Shown here: in pieces, positions 13,039 through 26,100 of the stretch | How positions within the stretch are numbered: position 1 is the first letter of the stretch | How the letters are laid out: every line of letters starts with the position of its first letter | Assembly: GCA_902729315.2 (NCBI GenBank) | Contig: LR746271.1 | Coordinates: 1,882,001-1,946,000 of the forward strand | Direction of reading: 5' to 3' | Length of the DNA stretch: 64,000 nt | Source of the DNA: Spirodela intermedia | Taxonomy: Eukaryota; Streptophyta; Magnoliopsida; Alismatales; Araceae | Translations under genes and position numbers: made by a program | The notes under the pieces: generated by a model | Database searches by the model: none | Seen by the model: the letters and a program-made list of their open reading frames with translations, nothing else | Told to the model about the DNA's origin: nothing

Positions 13039-14376
13039 GTCAAAGTCCGCTTTTGCTTTAGGTCTCTGCAATTAGAGTCAACGATAAGTTGGGGGTGAGG
13101 GGGTTTCCAAGTTAGGGTACATGACGGCGACATTGCCCCCCAAAACAGGCAGTGATTACGATAAGATTATAACGTTGACTAAGTACAGTGACTACGTGGC
13201 ATCTGGGCCCGGAGAACGTCACCTAGGGGGAGATATTCCCTATTTTCCGGTAATTATTAAATTGGTGACGTGTATTATAATGTTTTTCTGGTCAACACAC
13301 GTGACTACTTCAATGGCATCACGTGCGACCTCGCAGGAAACTTTATTTTTAATATAAAACTCATGTTTTGTATACGTTTAATATTTTCACTTAAACTGAC
13401 GTCATTTTTTTTTTTTCAGGGAATTCCTTTTTAATATTAAATAATATTAAGTTGACTTCTTTATATTGTTGTGAAATCATTATGGTGTGAGGGGAGGAGG
13501 GAAATTTGACTTACTTTATATAGCAATAAAGATCGAAATCACCGGGTGACGTGAGAATGGGAAGTTTCCACCAATCGTTGACTTATGTCTCAATTCAACA
13601 TGCAGATGCACATCCATGGGAGTTGACTGGGGCTATGTAGCCTCTGAAAAGGAGTCGAACTCTCCTTGATCTATGAGAAGAATCCAGAAGATGGGCTCTG
13701 GGCTGGGCTATGGTAAAGTCAAGTCTAGCCGTTGACAATGTCGCAGAGCAAGCAAAGAAAGAGAGTTGACTTGGCCAGAGCTGAGAACGTGCGCTCTTAG
13801 ACCAGTCCACTTGGAGGAGTTAGGCTGTCGAAGGCAGATTAGGTGGGTTAGGTGATTGTGCGTTTGGCTAGCAATGCGGTCTCTCTTGACTGTGGGTGCT
13901 TAGTCTATTATTTAGGTCAATCTTGCCTCGTGTATAGCTTCTAGAGACCGAGAAATAGGATTAAAGCAAAGCGTACAAGATCTTGTTTTATTTTATAATG
14001 GTCATTTTAAGTAACTTTTGTTGACTTGATGTGATTTCTCTTGGACAATATTTTAGAGATAGGGAGAAATAGAGAGAGAGAGAGAGAAAGGGAGAAAGAG
14101 AGAGAGAGAGAGACGGGAGAAATGGAGAGAGAGATAGGGAGAAACAGAGAGATAAAGAGAGAGGGGGGGAGAAATGGAGAGAGAGATAGGGATAAATATA
14201 TATATAGAGAGAGAGATAGGGATAAACAGAGACACAGAGAGAGTGAGAGGGAGAAATAGAGAGAGAGAGAGAGAGAGAGCCGGTACGTAAAGCTACGAGA
14301 AGGGCCCATCAATAATAATGGGCCGAGGCCCACGAGCAAGCAAGCCAGCACGTGATGGAATTTGGCGTCTGTTGAC
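13039..14376. promoter_or_regulatory. W-box-dense region upstream of CYP20-2
   Basis: Fifteen TTGAC or GTCAA cores are visible, for example at 13039, 13077, 13175, 13291, 13452, 13506, 13578, 13623, 13718, 13732, 13766, 13886, 13916, 14021 and 14372. About 2.6 would be expected by chance for equal base use. TTGAC is the core of the W-box bound by WRKY factors. Several ACGTG cores also occur. The region ends about 125 bp before the CYP20-2 start codon. Regulatory function is inferred. Confidence 0.4.
14058..14281 (+). repeat. GA-rich interrupted microsatellite
   Basis: About 220 bp of GAGA runs are separated by GGGA, AAAT and TATA interruptions. They form loosely repeated units of the kind gagataggga-gaaa. 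It gives rise to spurious Arg/Glu open frames. Confidence 0.85.
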
Positions 14377-14500
14377 AGAGATTTTCCAGATGAGGAGCAG
14401 GATATCTATCTCTCTATCTCTAAATTTTATAGTTCGTTCGTCTCGCCGCCCATATCCATAAGCACACGGCTGCCGGCGGAGCTTCCTCGCGGTCCCGGAG

Positions 14501-17077
<2,577 letters not shown>

Positions 17078-17744
17078 AGTGGCCCCCTTTGACTTTGATG
17101 AGGTTCCACAGCTTGGAATTATCTAGTAAGTAGCTTGCAATAAAACTTTGAGCCTTTTTGAAAATTTTGCCCTCTGTTAGATCCATTGATCGCTGTTTGG
17201 ATTGAAAACTATCTGCCCCCGTGTTTAAATCTTCCTTCTCTCAACGCCATAGAAATGAATTCCGGGCTTTGGGTGGGACCTTTTTTTTTTCTTTCTTTAT
17301 AAAATTAGTTTTCAGAGCCTAACCGGGTAGTTGACTTTTGAAAAAGAGGCCGAGTGGGAAGGTCAGCGAGGGAGGATCCGGATGGAATTCAATGATCTCT
17401 GGTCTCAACCTGCTTCCCAGTTTTTTAGCCCAGCAAGTTTTTGCAATCCTCGCATAATGATATGGGACATCTCTGAACAAGCTTTCTTCAAGAAAAGTCG
17501 TCTCTGAATACCCAAACCCGGAGGTCAACCGTCCCAGGGGAGAGAGAGAGATAGAGAGAGAGATAACAAACCCATGAGAAGTCAAATGACAGTTAGCCCC
17601 CAAATGGGCTCCAATCATCGAAAAACCAAGCCGAGGAAGAACACGGCGAAAGAAGATGCTCTCCAATCCCACCTGCTACTATTATCTCCTTGATTCTTGG
17701 GAATTGCCTATCCAAAATCCTACCCAATCCCACCTGCTTCTATA
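17078..17744. other. Intergenic region between convergent CYP20-2 and TCP genes
   Basis: This region holds the 3' ends of CYP20-2 (+) and the TCP gene (-). A short direct repeat of the kind ctccttgattcttgggaattgcc is seen near 17684 and 17750. No gene is recognised. Confidence 0.55.
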
Positions 17745-18509
17745 TCATCTCCTTGATCCTTGGGAATCGCCGTTCCATGGGGGAAGATGCTGCCCCTGAC
17801 CAGCGCCGCCGTCACCTCCTCCCCTACCTTGGCTCACCTGGTGGAAGAACTGGTTCAGAAACTGCGGTGTCAACGCTCCGACAACGGGCGGCGCCTCCTG
17901 TGACAATCCGAGCTCCAATCCCGGAGGGCGCTGCAAGTGCCAGCTCCCGCCGCCGAGCCCCGCCCCCGACAGCTGAGAGTGCAGTAAGTCTCCGACGGCG
18001 GCGGCGCTGCCGTCGCCGGCGAGACCCGCCGCCCATATCCCGGCGGTGGCAAACTGCGATCGGCCCACGTTCATGGCCCAGCCGGCGGAAACAGAGCCCC
18101 CCTGGTTGGACTCGCCGGCGGCGGCGGCGATAGCGGTGGTCGGAGCTGTGCCGGTGCCGGTGGCGGCGATGATTGAGGGCTCCGCCTGGTGGAGAAGCCA
18201 CTGGATGGTCTCCCCGTCGGACTTGTGGCCGAGCTCCCTGGTCAGCTGGAAGATCCTGGCGGCGCAGAGCGCGGGCATCCTGATCCTCCTCCCACGTCCG
18301 TCAACCTTCGTGTGGCGGTCCTTGTTGGAGCTCCTCTTTGGGGCCAGCTTCTTCTTCCCCTCGTCTTCCTTCTCCGCCGCCGCCGCCGCCGGCGAGGCCA
18401 TCGCCGCGGCCCCCCACGGAGAAACTCCGGCGAGTTCCTCCCTTCTTCTCTCCGACTCCCGCGGCGTGCCCAGCGCCTGGTGCAAGTCGGAGGAACCACT
18501 GCGATCCAT
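17745..18509 (-). CDS. Class I TCP transcription factor (TCP20-like)
   Basis: A single-exon gene of 254 aa. The TCP domain spans about residues 58-118: basic region [20 protein letters not shown], then [20 protein letters not shown] and [20 protein letters not shown]. The short basic region and the conserved cysteine (Cys82, in PALCAAR) mark class I (PCF) members. In this class that Cys position is known to confer redox sensitivity. The C-terminal GLELGLSQ motif and the acidic-Ser ending GDSQGSRR resemble TCP20. Such proteins are nuclear and bind GGNCCCAC/TGGGCC sites in growth and ribosomal-protein genes. TGGGCC-type sites occur upstream of other genes in this window (25380-25710, 45446-45521). 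The start is the first ATG of the frame; a later one at codon 37 is possible. Confidence 0.93.
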   Translation of the reverse strand: MDRSGSSDLHQALGTPRESERRREELAGVSPWGAAAMASPAAAAAEKEDEGKKKLAPKRSSNKDRHTKVDGRGRRIRMPALCAARIFQLTRELGHKSDGETIQWLLHQAEPSIIAATGTGTAPTTAIAAAAGESNQGGSVSAGWAMNVGRSQFATAGIWAAGLAGDGSAAAVGDLLHSQLSGAGLGGGSWHLQRPPGLELGLSQEAPPVVGALTPQFLNQFFHQVSQGRGGGDGGAGQGQHLPPWNGDSQGSRR

Positions 18510-18663
18510 ATCTACGTCCTACAGAGAGCCTGGCTGGCTCTCTCCCCGTACTAGTTATGTGGTAGCTAGAGAGAGAGAGAGAGATGGGCCTACAACATCT
18601 ACAGTGAGGGAGAAGGCAGGCGAAAAACGAGCCGACGGAAGAGGAAAAGGACACCATAAGAAG

Positions 18664-18708
<45 letters not shown>

Positions 18709-20184
18709 TCCTGGTGAGGAATGAAGCTGGGAGGAGGCCAATTCTTCCCCAAAGCCCAGTTCTTTGGTCGCCATTTCTCTGAGCGTAGACTAGTCACGGC
18801 CTAGTGGGGCGATTACGGCGATATCTGATATCATTATCATTCCAAAGATTGCATTATTAATTGAGAAAAAAGCCCCAAGATGAGCGGAATCATCTCAAAA
18901 TTTCCTAGTTTTGCGGCGCTCCCACACTCAACAACCCCACGCCTTCTCCTCTCTCTCCTCTGAGGATTTCCATTACTATATGGGGTCAAGGAGGAAAAAA
19001 AGAAGAAGAAATATGGCCCCTTCCCTCTCCCTTCCCCCCTCCTCCCTTGGAGGCGCAAATATCTCCGGCCCAGCTCTGATCGACGGCGACGGCGACGGCG
19101 AGTTCCTGTATCCTCTCGACCCCGTATGGCAGAAGACGACATGCCAGTTCATGGCCGAGGGGGACATTTTCTCTATCTTATTCTCTCTCTTTCTTGTTTT
19201 CTCTCTCTAAGTCTTGTCGTCCAGGTCCACGTCAGAGGAGGGGGCGGTGGCGGCTGGCGCGTTCATAGCGCCTAACCCTGCCCAACCCGAGTCGCATTCC
19301 AATCTTTATTAGATTTTATGCCGTATTTATGAATATGACATATAAGTTCCACTTTCCACGAACGGTAATCCATTATTCTAGAAGGAATTCTATTTTCAGT
19401 GTTGTTGATGGGTCTTAGGGTTTACCCCTCGATCAATGGTTTTTGTTGGTTTGTTTGAGTATTATTTATTTAATGCAGTGAGAGGAGAGCCCATCTGTCA
19501 ATCTTGTTATGGGGGGTACGACTAAAATAATCAGATAATATTTGGAGTAGAAATCTAGGTCAACGCTGATGTCTCTTATTTTATATCATAAATTTGACTA
19601 TTTATGGTATTATATTTCTGTCTTGAAGGCATAGTTTTTCAACCTAAAAATACTAGAATATTTTTCCACCAGATCTAGAAGTCCAGTTGGTTCAACTAAA
19701 TATGAACCAGGCCCATCATTCAACGATCTATGTGTGGATGGGGTTTACATGGGCGTGGACTTTTGTTTAGGTAATTTTTATTAATTATAGATGGTTGTAT
19801 CATTTGATTATCCTTTTCCTTTTCTTTTTATAATCAAACTATTTTTCGTTGTCATGTAAGGTATCAATTCATGAATAAAATATCCAAAATAAGTCTAAAC
19901 CATGGGAGTTGCAAAGAATTATTGACTTTTTATTTATTTATTTTGTTCAAATATAGAACTGATGTACATTTCAAATGATAATAAATAAATAAATAAAAAT
20001 ATATGCACAACATTATGTGAGTCATTTTTTTTTTATCAGCATTGATATTATCAATAAATATGATAGATGCCCAGTGGGTCTAAAAATTGGAAATTGATGG
20101 AATTTGAGTCACTCGATACTAAAATGTTAGATTCGAAATTAAAAAATATATTGGAAAGCCCACGATGGGTTTCAAGCCAAACCT

Positions 20185-20226
<42 letters not shown>

Positions 20227-21178
20227 TATATTTATATCTCTCTCTAAAGGCTATCTTGATCCGACCCAATGAAGGGTGCAGATCCCCAGTCTCGGTCTGA
20301 TCAATCGAATCGAATGATCCGTATAATGGCATCTAAGAGATGGGGTTTCAGGGGTGGGAGGGGAAGCCACATGGATCGAGAAAATGGCCCGGGATGGCAT
20401 CCTTTGGAGGCCCATCAATACCCCAAGAGTTCAAAATCCTCCGAACTTCCCATAATGGCAATAACTAGCACATAATTAGAAGTCAAAAATTGCAGAAAAA
20501 AAATATTCATCAATTTATATCATACCTCCATTCACGCAATACATGTGGGATTTTGTCGATTTTCCTTCTTTTTTTTTTTTTCTAAGAGATTCTCTCGAAA
20601 TCTTATCCTAGCTGATCTACGAAACTATTTATTCTTTGATGACAAAAATGTACGAGAAGATGGTTTTTCCTTTTCGTCTAAATCATTATTTCAATCCCCA
20701 AAGCCCACAAAAATAAGTTCAAATATATTATTTAATTATTTTCAGCATCACTTCTGGCTTGACTTAAATGTCAACTAATAGTCTAAGTCAATAAGCTCTG
20801 GGATCCCCTCACATGGCAGCCCAAGACTATTTGCCCGATATTTGGCGGTCTGGACCGGTCCATGACAGGTAAAGGACCACGAGTCGGCCCACTAAAATTT
20901 ACATATAGCTTATATGTTTTTATGGTCCTTTGAGAGTCCGACGGTAAGATTACCGAACGGGTTCTTCTTCAGAGGAGCACAACAGTCAGTGGGCTTTGCG
21001 GATCACAAGGAGAAGGAGAGGAGAATCGAAGGCTCGTACCAGGATGGATCTACAGGATGAAGGATGGACCTCGGCAGCGGCGGCGCCTCCGTGGTCTTCG
21101 TCGACGAATTCCCTCCTCGGCGGCTCACCCTGGATCAGAAGGATGTGAACAGACCGACGAAGAGGTCGGGTGAGAAGT
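18510..21178. other. Intergenic region with (CT)n at 18669-18705 and (GA)n at 20187-20223
   Basis: The left end is the upstream side of the TCP gene; its (CT)n run reads as GA on the coding strand. From 19250 to 20980 the sequence is AT-rich with no recognised gene. A short GC-rich block near 19020-19150 has an open frame with no family resemblance that I can see. The right end is the 3' side of HVA22. Confidence 0.55.
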
Positions 21179-21864
21179 TCAGCGGCTGGGAGGGGCGTAC
21201 TCACCAGCGTGAGGGTGAGATTTCTTGCGTCTGCCGCCAGCCCCGGCGGCGGCGCCGGAGCTGTACTTGCGGATCTGCTGCCGGACGAACCTCTCGTAGA
21301 CGAAGGCGGCCCCTCGGAACTGCGGCAGGACCAGCCACGCCATGAACGCCACCTTCACATGGTACCACATCGGAAACCTTCTCCGCCGGATCCCAACCAC
21401 GCGAGGCGTTCCGTAAGAGACGAATTCGATGAGAAATCCCGTCACATCCGGAAGAGAGAGGGGGAGCAGGGAGGCGTACCAGTTGAGGACGGGCTCGGCC
21501 ACCATCTCCGTCAAGGTCAGGAACGAGTACAAGATCCAGTAGGCGAGCCATTGCTCGTCGTCGACCGAAGAGGGGCTCTCGATGGCCCGCACCGACGCGT
21601 ACCTGCAAGATCCGCCATCAAAACCTCCTCCAGGGGAGGAAAACGAAGGGATGAATGGTTTCTTCTTACAACGGATACATCAGCGTGATCCCGGGCCTGC
21701 AAATGTTACAAAACCACGCGGGAATAGACTCATATTAGGGCTAATCAAAACCTTCCAGATCGAGAAAGCTCTCATCCAAACAGGAAACCGTAAGAACCGA
21801 GTACCAACCCGACGAGGGATTGGAGATGGTTGAGGACGATCCAGAGCTGGTCCATCGACTTCAT
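21179..21864 (-). CDS. HVA22: HVA22 family protein (TB2/DP1/REEP domain)
   Basis: Exons on the minus strand: 21864-21809, 21696-21670, 21602-21480, and 21377 down to either 21205 or 21179. The product is about 127-134 aa (HVA22d is 135). It starts MKSMDQLWIVLNHLQSLVGP, then reads LMYPLYASVRAIES, DDEQWLAYWILYSFLTLTEM, WFPMWYHVKVAFMAWLVLPQ and FRGAAFVYERFVRQQIRKY, the TB2/DP1 core with hydrophobic hairpins. HVA22/REEP proteins shape endoplasmic-reticulum tubules; barley HVA22 is induced by abscisic acid and stress. The 3' end is uncertain. A strong donor (GTGAGT) follows 21205, and splicing to the next AG at 21148 gives an immediate stop. Read-through gives a stop at 21179-21181. An ACGTG array sits just upstream of the start. 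Confidence 0.88.
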
Positions 21865-21959
21865 CCTCGTCCAGATCGGGGGAGATCGTCCAGAGCTGCT
21901 TCAGGGAAGAAGGAGAAATCCGGAACAGGAGCTTAATTGAGAGTGGCTAGGATAAGGAA

Positions 21960-22111
21960 ACGTGGCGGTGGAGAAGTCGCGCACTCGGTGGGCCCCACAT
22001 GGAACAATATGAGAACGATGGAATGTTAAGCCTCATTTCTGAAGGCAACACGTGTAAGAGGACGTGTGAGAGGACGTGTGAGAGGACGTGTGATATGATT
22101 GACCACACGTG
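21960..22111. promoter_or_regulatory. ACGTG (ABRE/G-box) array upstream of HVA22
   Basis: Six ACGTG cores lie 96-248 bp upstream of the HVA22 start codon: ACGTGGC at 21960-21966, ACACGTGT at about 22048-22055, three in a perfect 12-bp tandem repeat (gaggacgtgtga, 22058-22093), and CACACGTGCC at about 22105-22113. ACGTGGC is the consensus ABA-responsive element. HVA22 is a classical ABA-induced gene family. Function is inferred from motif and position. Confidence 0.65.
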
Positions 22112-22113
22112 CC

Positions 22114-22650
22114 AGATAGTCGAGCGTGATCTGTTGGCAGCGGTTGAGGGAGTGGCTTCCGAATATAATATAAAGAAATATTTAAGAAAAAATATAAAGA
22201 AAGCTTCCGAATATAAATGCAATATTTAAGAAAAGTACGTTGGCGAGACCTGTTGGTTATTAATCCTCATATATATATACTATAATCATTTATTCATATT
22301 TAATTTAATATTTTATTCCATTGCTCAGCTTATTATGTTTTATTTATATAACTACGTCATTTATTGTACTATATCACATTACACTAAATATACGCAATAT
22401 TTCTCATTTCACACGATCATCTTTCTTTCCCACCGTAGAGAGAGAGAGCGAGAGATATGGGTAGGCGTCATAGGCTGCTTTCTCTCTCGTTTAAGTAGCT
22501 CTCTCTCTCTCTCTCTCTACAGATAGCAGCCATAGAAAGGAGGACACATCACATTGACAAAATAATGCTCCATTGAACGGAATTGAGAGCGGTACAAAAT
22601 GCTCCGCCAAATCGGGCAAAATTTAGATGAAAAACAAAGAGAGAAAGAAT

Positions 22651-22681
<31 letters not shown>

Positions 22682-22813
22682 GGTGTTAGTGTTAGCAGCG
22701 GTTGAGGGAGAGGGGAAGGGGGGGAGGTCCTGTTAAGACAAATCGTCTCGCTTCATCCCAAAATTGAATGAATGTTGATGGTTAGAAGTGTAGAAGGCGG
22801 CAGCGGGGGCTCC
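22114..22813. other. Intergenic region between HVA22 and OTU genes
   Basis: AT-rich at 22250-22430, with short (GA)n/(CT)n tracts at 22437-22455, 22500-22518 and 22651-22682. No gene is recognised. It includes distal HVA22 promoter and the 3' region of the OTU gene. Confidence 0.55.
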
Positions 22814-24822
22814 TCAGAGAACGAAAGCTGCCTTCTCCTGGGGAACGAGGGGAGCCGGATGGGAGATCAAGGGCTCGTAGTGGTCAGCTCCCGCCCCACA
22901 CCAACCTTCCACCATCACCAAAAAAAAAACACATTTTTTTTTCAAGAATAATCCTTTTTGCTGAACATGAATCATATAAATAAATAAGCGATAAATCATA
23001 TCTGGGCATGAAACTGGTAACAAAAAGGGTGAGACCCTCTGTCTCTCTCTCTCTCTCTTTCTCTCTCTAGATTGCACTATCTGTTTACCTGTTCCCTTCA
23101 TGAAGAGGAAAAAGGGAGTTTCATTCATCTGGCCTCTTGGGTGATGAGGAAGGAAGAAGATGCAGTTATCTTCATCAACCATTGCATCCAATCCATGCGC
23201 CTGAACCTGAGTTGCACAAACCGAAAACCACAACTTTATCAGCATTTATAGAATAATTCCTAGAGCTTACATCTCACCCGCAGACATACATTTATAGACA
23301 AATGCTAGATATAAGACAAAATATAATCAATATATTTTTCCTAGAAATTAATCAATATATACCACAAAAATTTCCCTCCCAAACTCTGTGGAGAGGCTCC
23401 CGATGGCAAAATCATCCCCAAACGCAGCAGCATGGCCCCCTCGGTTTTCATCCACGGTCAGCAAGCCCTCCTCAGTGTATTGAAGAGTGATGATGTCATA
23501 CTCGTCCTCCGGGGAGCCAGATATGGACATGTACTTTGCCCAGCTTGATGCATCGTTCACAGCGATGCATCTCTCTTTGTAAATGGATTCTGCCGCGTTC
23601 TCCCTGGGATTGGAGAGAACAATAACATTGAATAAATCGAGAAGAAGTGATAGCAGAAACGGAGTTTGCTAGAGCTTGCAACGCTGAACCCACATGAATT
23701 TCGAGGATAATTGATAAAAAAAGTCAGCAATGGCAGACGGATCATCCATCTTAAGAAAAATTATACTCGGTGAACAATCTCACCCATGGGAAATGGAACA
23801 CAAAACATGTATATGAGTACATAGCTAAATGCCGAGCTTGTCATTTTTTCATGTCGATCAACCTAAATCCTATATATATATATATATAGGATTTAGTCAT
23901 AAGAGAAGGATTTGGTCAAAAAAACCGAAGCATGTTAAAAGTCAACCTTGTTCAAAATTTAGTCATAACCAAAGCATGTCATATAGCGTGGTAGCCAACC
24001 CCAGCCAACTGGAGTAATAATCTCCAAACAGTTATATGTGGAAAAATAATCCAATAATAAACAAAGAAGCTTATTTCTGAACGATAAAATGAGTACTAAT
24101 TCAACGTATTATTTACCATTTTTCGTGAAATTATAAGAAGATTTTCGAGATGCAAAACGGAAAAACTCAACGGAGAAGAACTGCTGGAAAAGGGAGGAAA
24201 ACGTAGGTGAAGGAATGCAGGTTCCTGAGATGTTCCACTACCTCTGCAATCCCAGATCCAGAAGCTCCTGAATCGCCGTATCGAGAATCTCCCGATCGGC
24301 CTTTCTAGCCAGGAGCTTCACCTCCTGGACAACGTGGATTCCCCATCCGGCCTTCAGATCTGGAGAGTACAGGTGCCGGATCGCGGCATCCACGGCCTCT
24401 TTCTCGGCGGGGGCCTCTGCCGCGTAGTCTTCCAGGAACCTCCGGACGGTTCGTTGCCGCAGCTCCCGGGCCCCGACCTTCGACAGCCCCATGGCCGTCC
24501 TTGACGCCGTAAAGAGGCAATTACCGTCGGCCTCCACGTCTCCGCCATGCGACAGCCGGAAGGTCGTCCCCAACGCCGCCGGATCGTCCTTCTTCTTCCA
24601 GAAGACCCCCCGGGTATACAGATTCTGCAGGCACCGCCGCTGCTGGTCCTCCAGCCCTCTGACCTCATTCCACGGGTTTTCCCCCCCCTGATCCGGCGAT
24701 CCTGGCGAATCGAGGCACGGCGGCGGTGGGATCTTGGTCGCATCCTGCCACGTGAGTAGCGGCGGCGAAGGACTCAACGTTTCCGCCACCGTGGGAGAGG
24801 ATTCACATAGGAGCTTCCCCAT
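22814..24822 (-). CDS. OTU-domain cysteine protease (putative deubiquitinase)
   Basis: Four exons on the minus strand join in frame: 24822-24242, 23603-23363, 23206-23089 and 22905-22814 (343 aa from this start). The OTU signature VEADGNCLFTASRTA holds the catalytic Cys102 with Asp99. The partner His322 lies in ADHYEPL near the C-terminus. Between them is a predicted helical segment followed by ENAAESIYKERCIAVNDASS, then SLSTEFGREIFV. OTU proteins cleave ubiquitin chains; chain specificity cannot be read here. The plant subfamily is not assigned. The frame is open upstream of 24822 through a Gly-rich stretch (GGCGGGCGGGGGGG) and KKKKRKG, so translation might begin further 5'. I chose the ATG before KLLCESSPTVAE because upstream residues are low-complexity. 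Intron 1 (23604-24241) contains a perfect AT palindrome. Confidence 0.85.
23863..23896. repeat. 34-bp perfect palindrome in OTU intron 1
   Basis: ctaaatcc, then an alternating TA tract, then ggatttag. The two halves are exact reverse complements, so it can form a cruciform or an RNA hairpin. The ends outside the TA run (ctaaatcc/ggatttag) show it is more than a plain TA microsatellite. Confidence 0.95.
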
Positions 24823-25379
24823 TCCTGCCTGCCTTCCGCCGCCGCCACCGCCGCCACAGCCGCCGCCGCAGCCGCCGCTAGGGTTTCCTTTCCTCTTCTT
24901 CTTCTTCCCGCTCTTCTGCCCCTTCACCTCCCTACGGCCTACAGAGACAAGAGATAGAGAGAGAAACGAGGAGGCAGGATAACGCGTGAGAAAGGGGTCC
25001 TTTTTAGAGTTTACTTCATTTTTAATTATTATTTTATTAACGATGTAGCCGTTGGAAGTCGGTCTCGCTACGGACAAGAGAAACGTGGCTACAGCTGGCA
25101 GTCTTGTTTGACCCTGTGGTCCCCATAAAAAATGCGTCAGCCTTCTACAGAAGGTTCCAGAAGCCGTGCGCCCACGTGGCCCACGAAAATTCACCAGTTT
25201 TAATATTTATAATTAATTATTTGGTTTTTACTCGGCCACTGAAAAGCTCTCCATCTTTTATAACGTAATAAAAGGGGAGTGAAAAAAAAGTGAACCTATT
25301 TTTCACCTCGATCCATCCAATATTGTATTTATATCCAGAAAAATGGATGCATCGGTCAGACTAATAAAAAGTGTCGTTA
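24823..25379. other. Upstream region of OTU gene
   Basis: Contains the proximal leader with a Gly-codon-rich stretch (24830-24885 on the minus strand), a short GA run near 24953-24964 and AT-rich sequence from 25010. Likely promoter and 5' UTR; no separate gene is seen. Confidence 0.5.
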
Positions 25380-25711
25380 TGGGCCAATCATCAGCTAATG
25401 ATAGCCCTTGAACGCCCATTTGGCGCACTAGCTTTTAAACGGATCGAAAGCCCAAACCTATAATGGGCCTGTTACGAATCGGTCGCCTTACGCGTCTTTG
25501 GCCCATATTTTCAAATGGACTTGAAATATTAGTTAAATACGGTGAAGCCCACGAATTAAGAAAATTTAGGATATGCCCTACTGTTCAAGATTCACCTTGA
25601 AATGGGCCCACATAAGCCCAGCGGGCTTCTTCATGCTAAAAATTGTGGGTATCAGCCCAACAACTGAAACAGATTAAAGCCCAGTATTCACATTGTGGAG
25701 TGATGGGCCCC
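25380..25711. promoter_or_regulatory. Cluster of TGGGC/GCCCA (site II-like) motifs
   Basis: Eleven TGGGC or GCCCA cores occur in about 330 bp, five in the fuller TGGGCC/GGCCCA form (25380, 25464, 25500, 25603, 25704). Such site II elements bind class I TCP factors in promoters of housekeeping genes. The cluster lies 560-890 bp upstream of the OTU start codon. Whether it serves that gene is inferred. Confidence 0.4.
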
Positions 25712-26069
25712 ACACCGCCGACCGGGCAACTGACAGGTCCCAGAAGGGGCTTGTGGACGTGAGACAGGACAGCCAGGTAGTGACGATCCGCAATCAATGC
25801 CCGGAATATGCGTATAAATAAAACGTCGTCTGGTAAGTCCTACCGTCATTTATTATGATAACCGCGACCTCCTTACATGCGGCTGCGTAGAGAGAGAGAG
25901 AGAGAGGAGAGAGAGAATAGCCGGACCTCTATCCTGAGGAAGACTCCCATGAAGGTATTTACGTGGGAAAACAAAACACACCCGTGCTATGGCAGGAGAT
26001 GTGAGAGAGGGAGAGAGAGGGACCCATTAGCATGCTGGTTTGAGAACTGCTGATGAAGCCGCCTCGTGA

Positions 26070-26100
<31 letters not shown>

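Noticed and set aside
17824-18774. Several long open frames overlapping the TCP gene in other phases
   Set aside because: They are GC-rich shadow frames with no domain, whereas the minus frame encodes a full TCP domain.
19051-19210. Open frame with acidic Gly/Asp run
   Set aside because: Short, single, flanked by simple repeats, and with no family resemblance.
22058-22093. Regular short repeats considered as a CRISPR-like array
   Set aside because: Three 12-bp perfect copies with no spacers in a plant genome; explained as a tandem promoter repeat.
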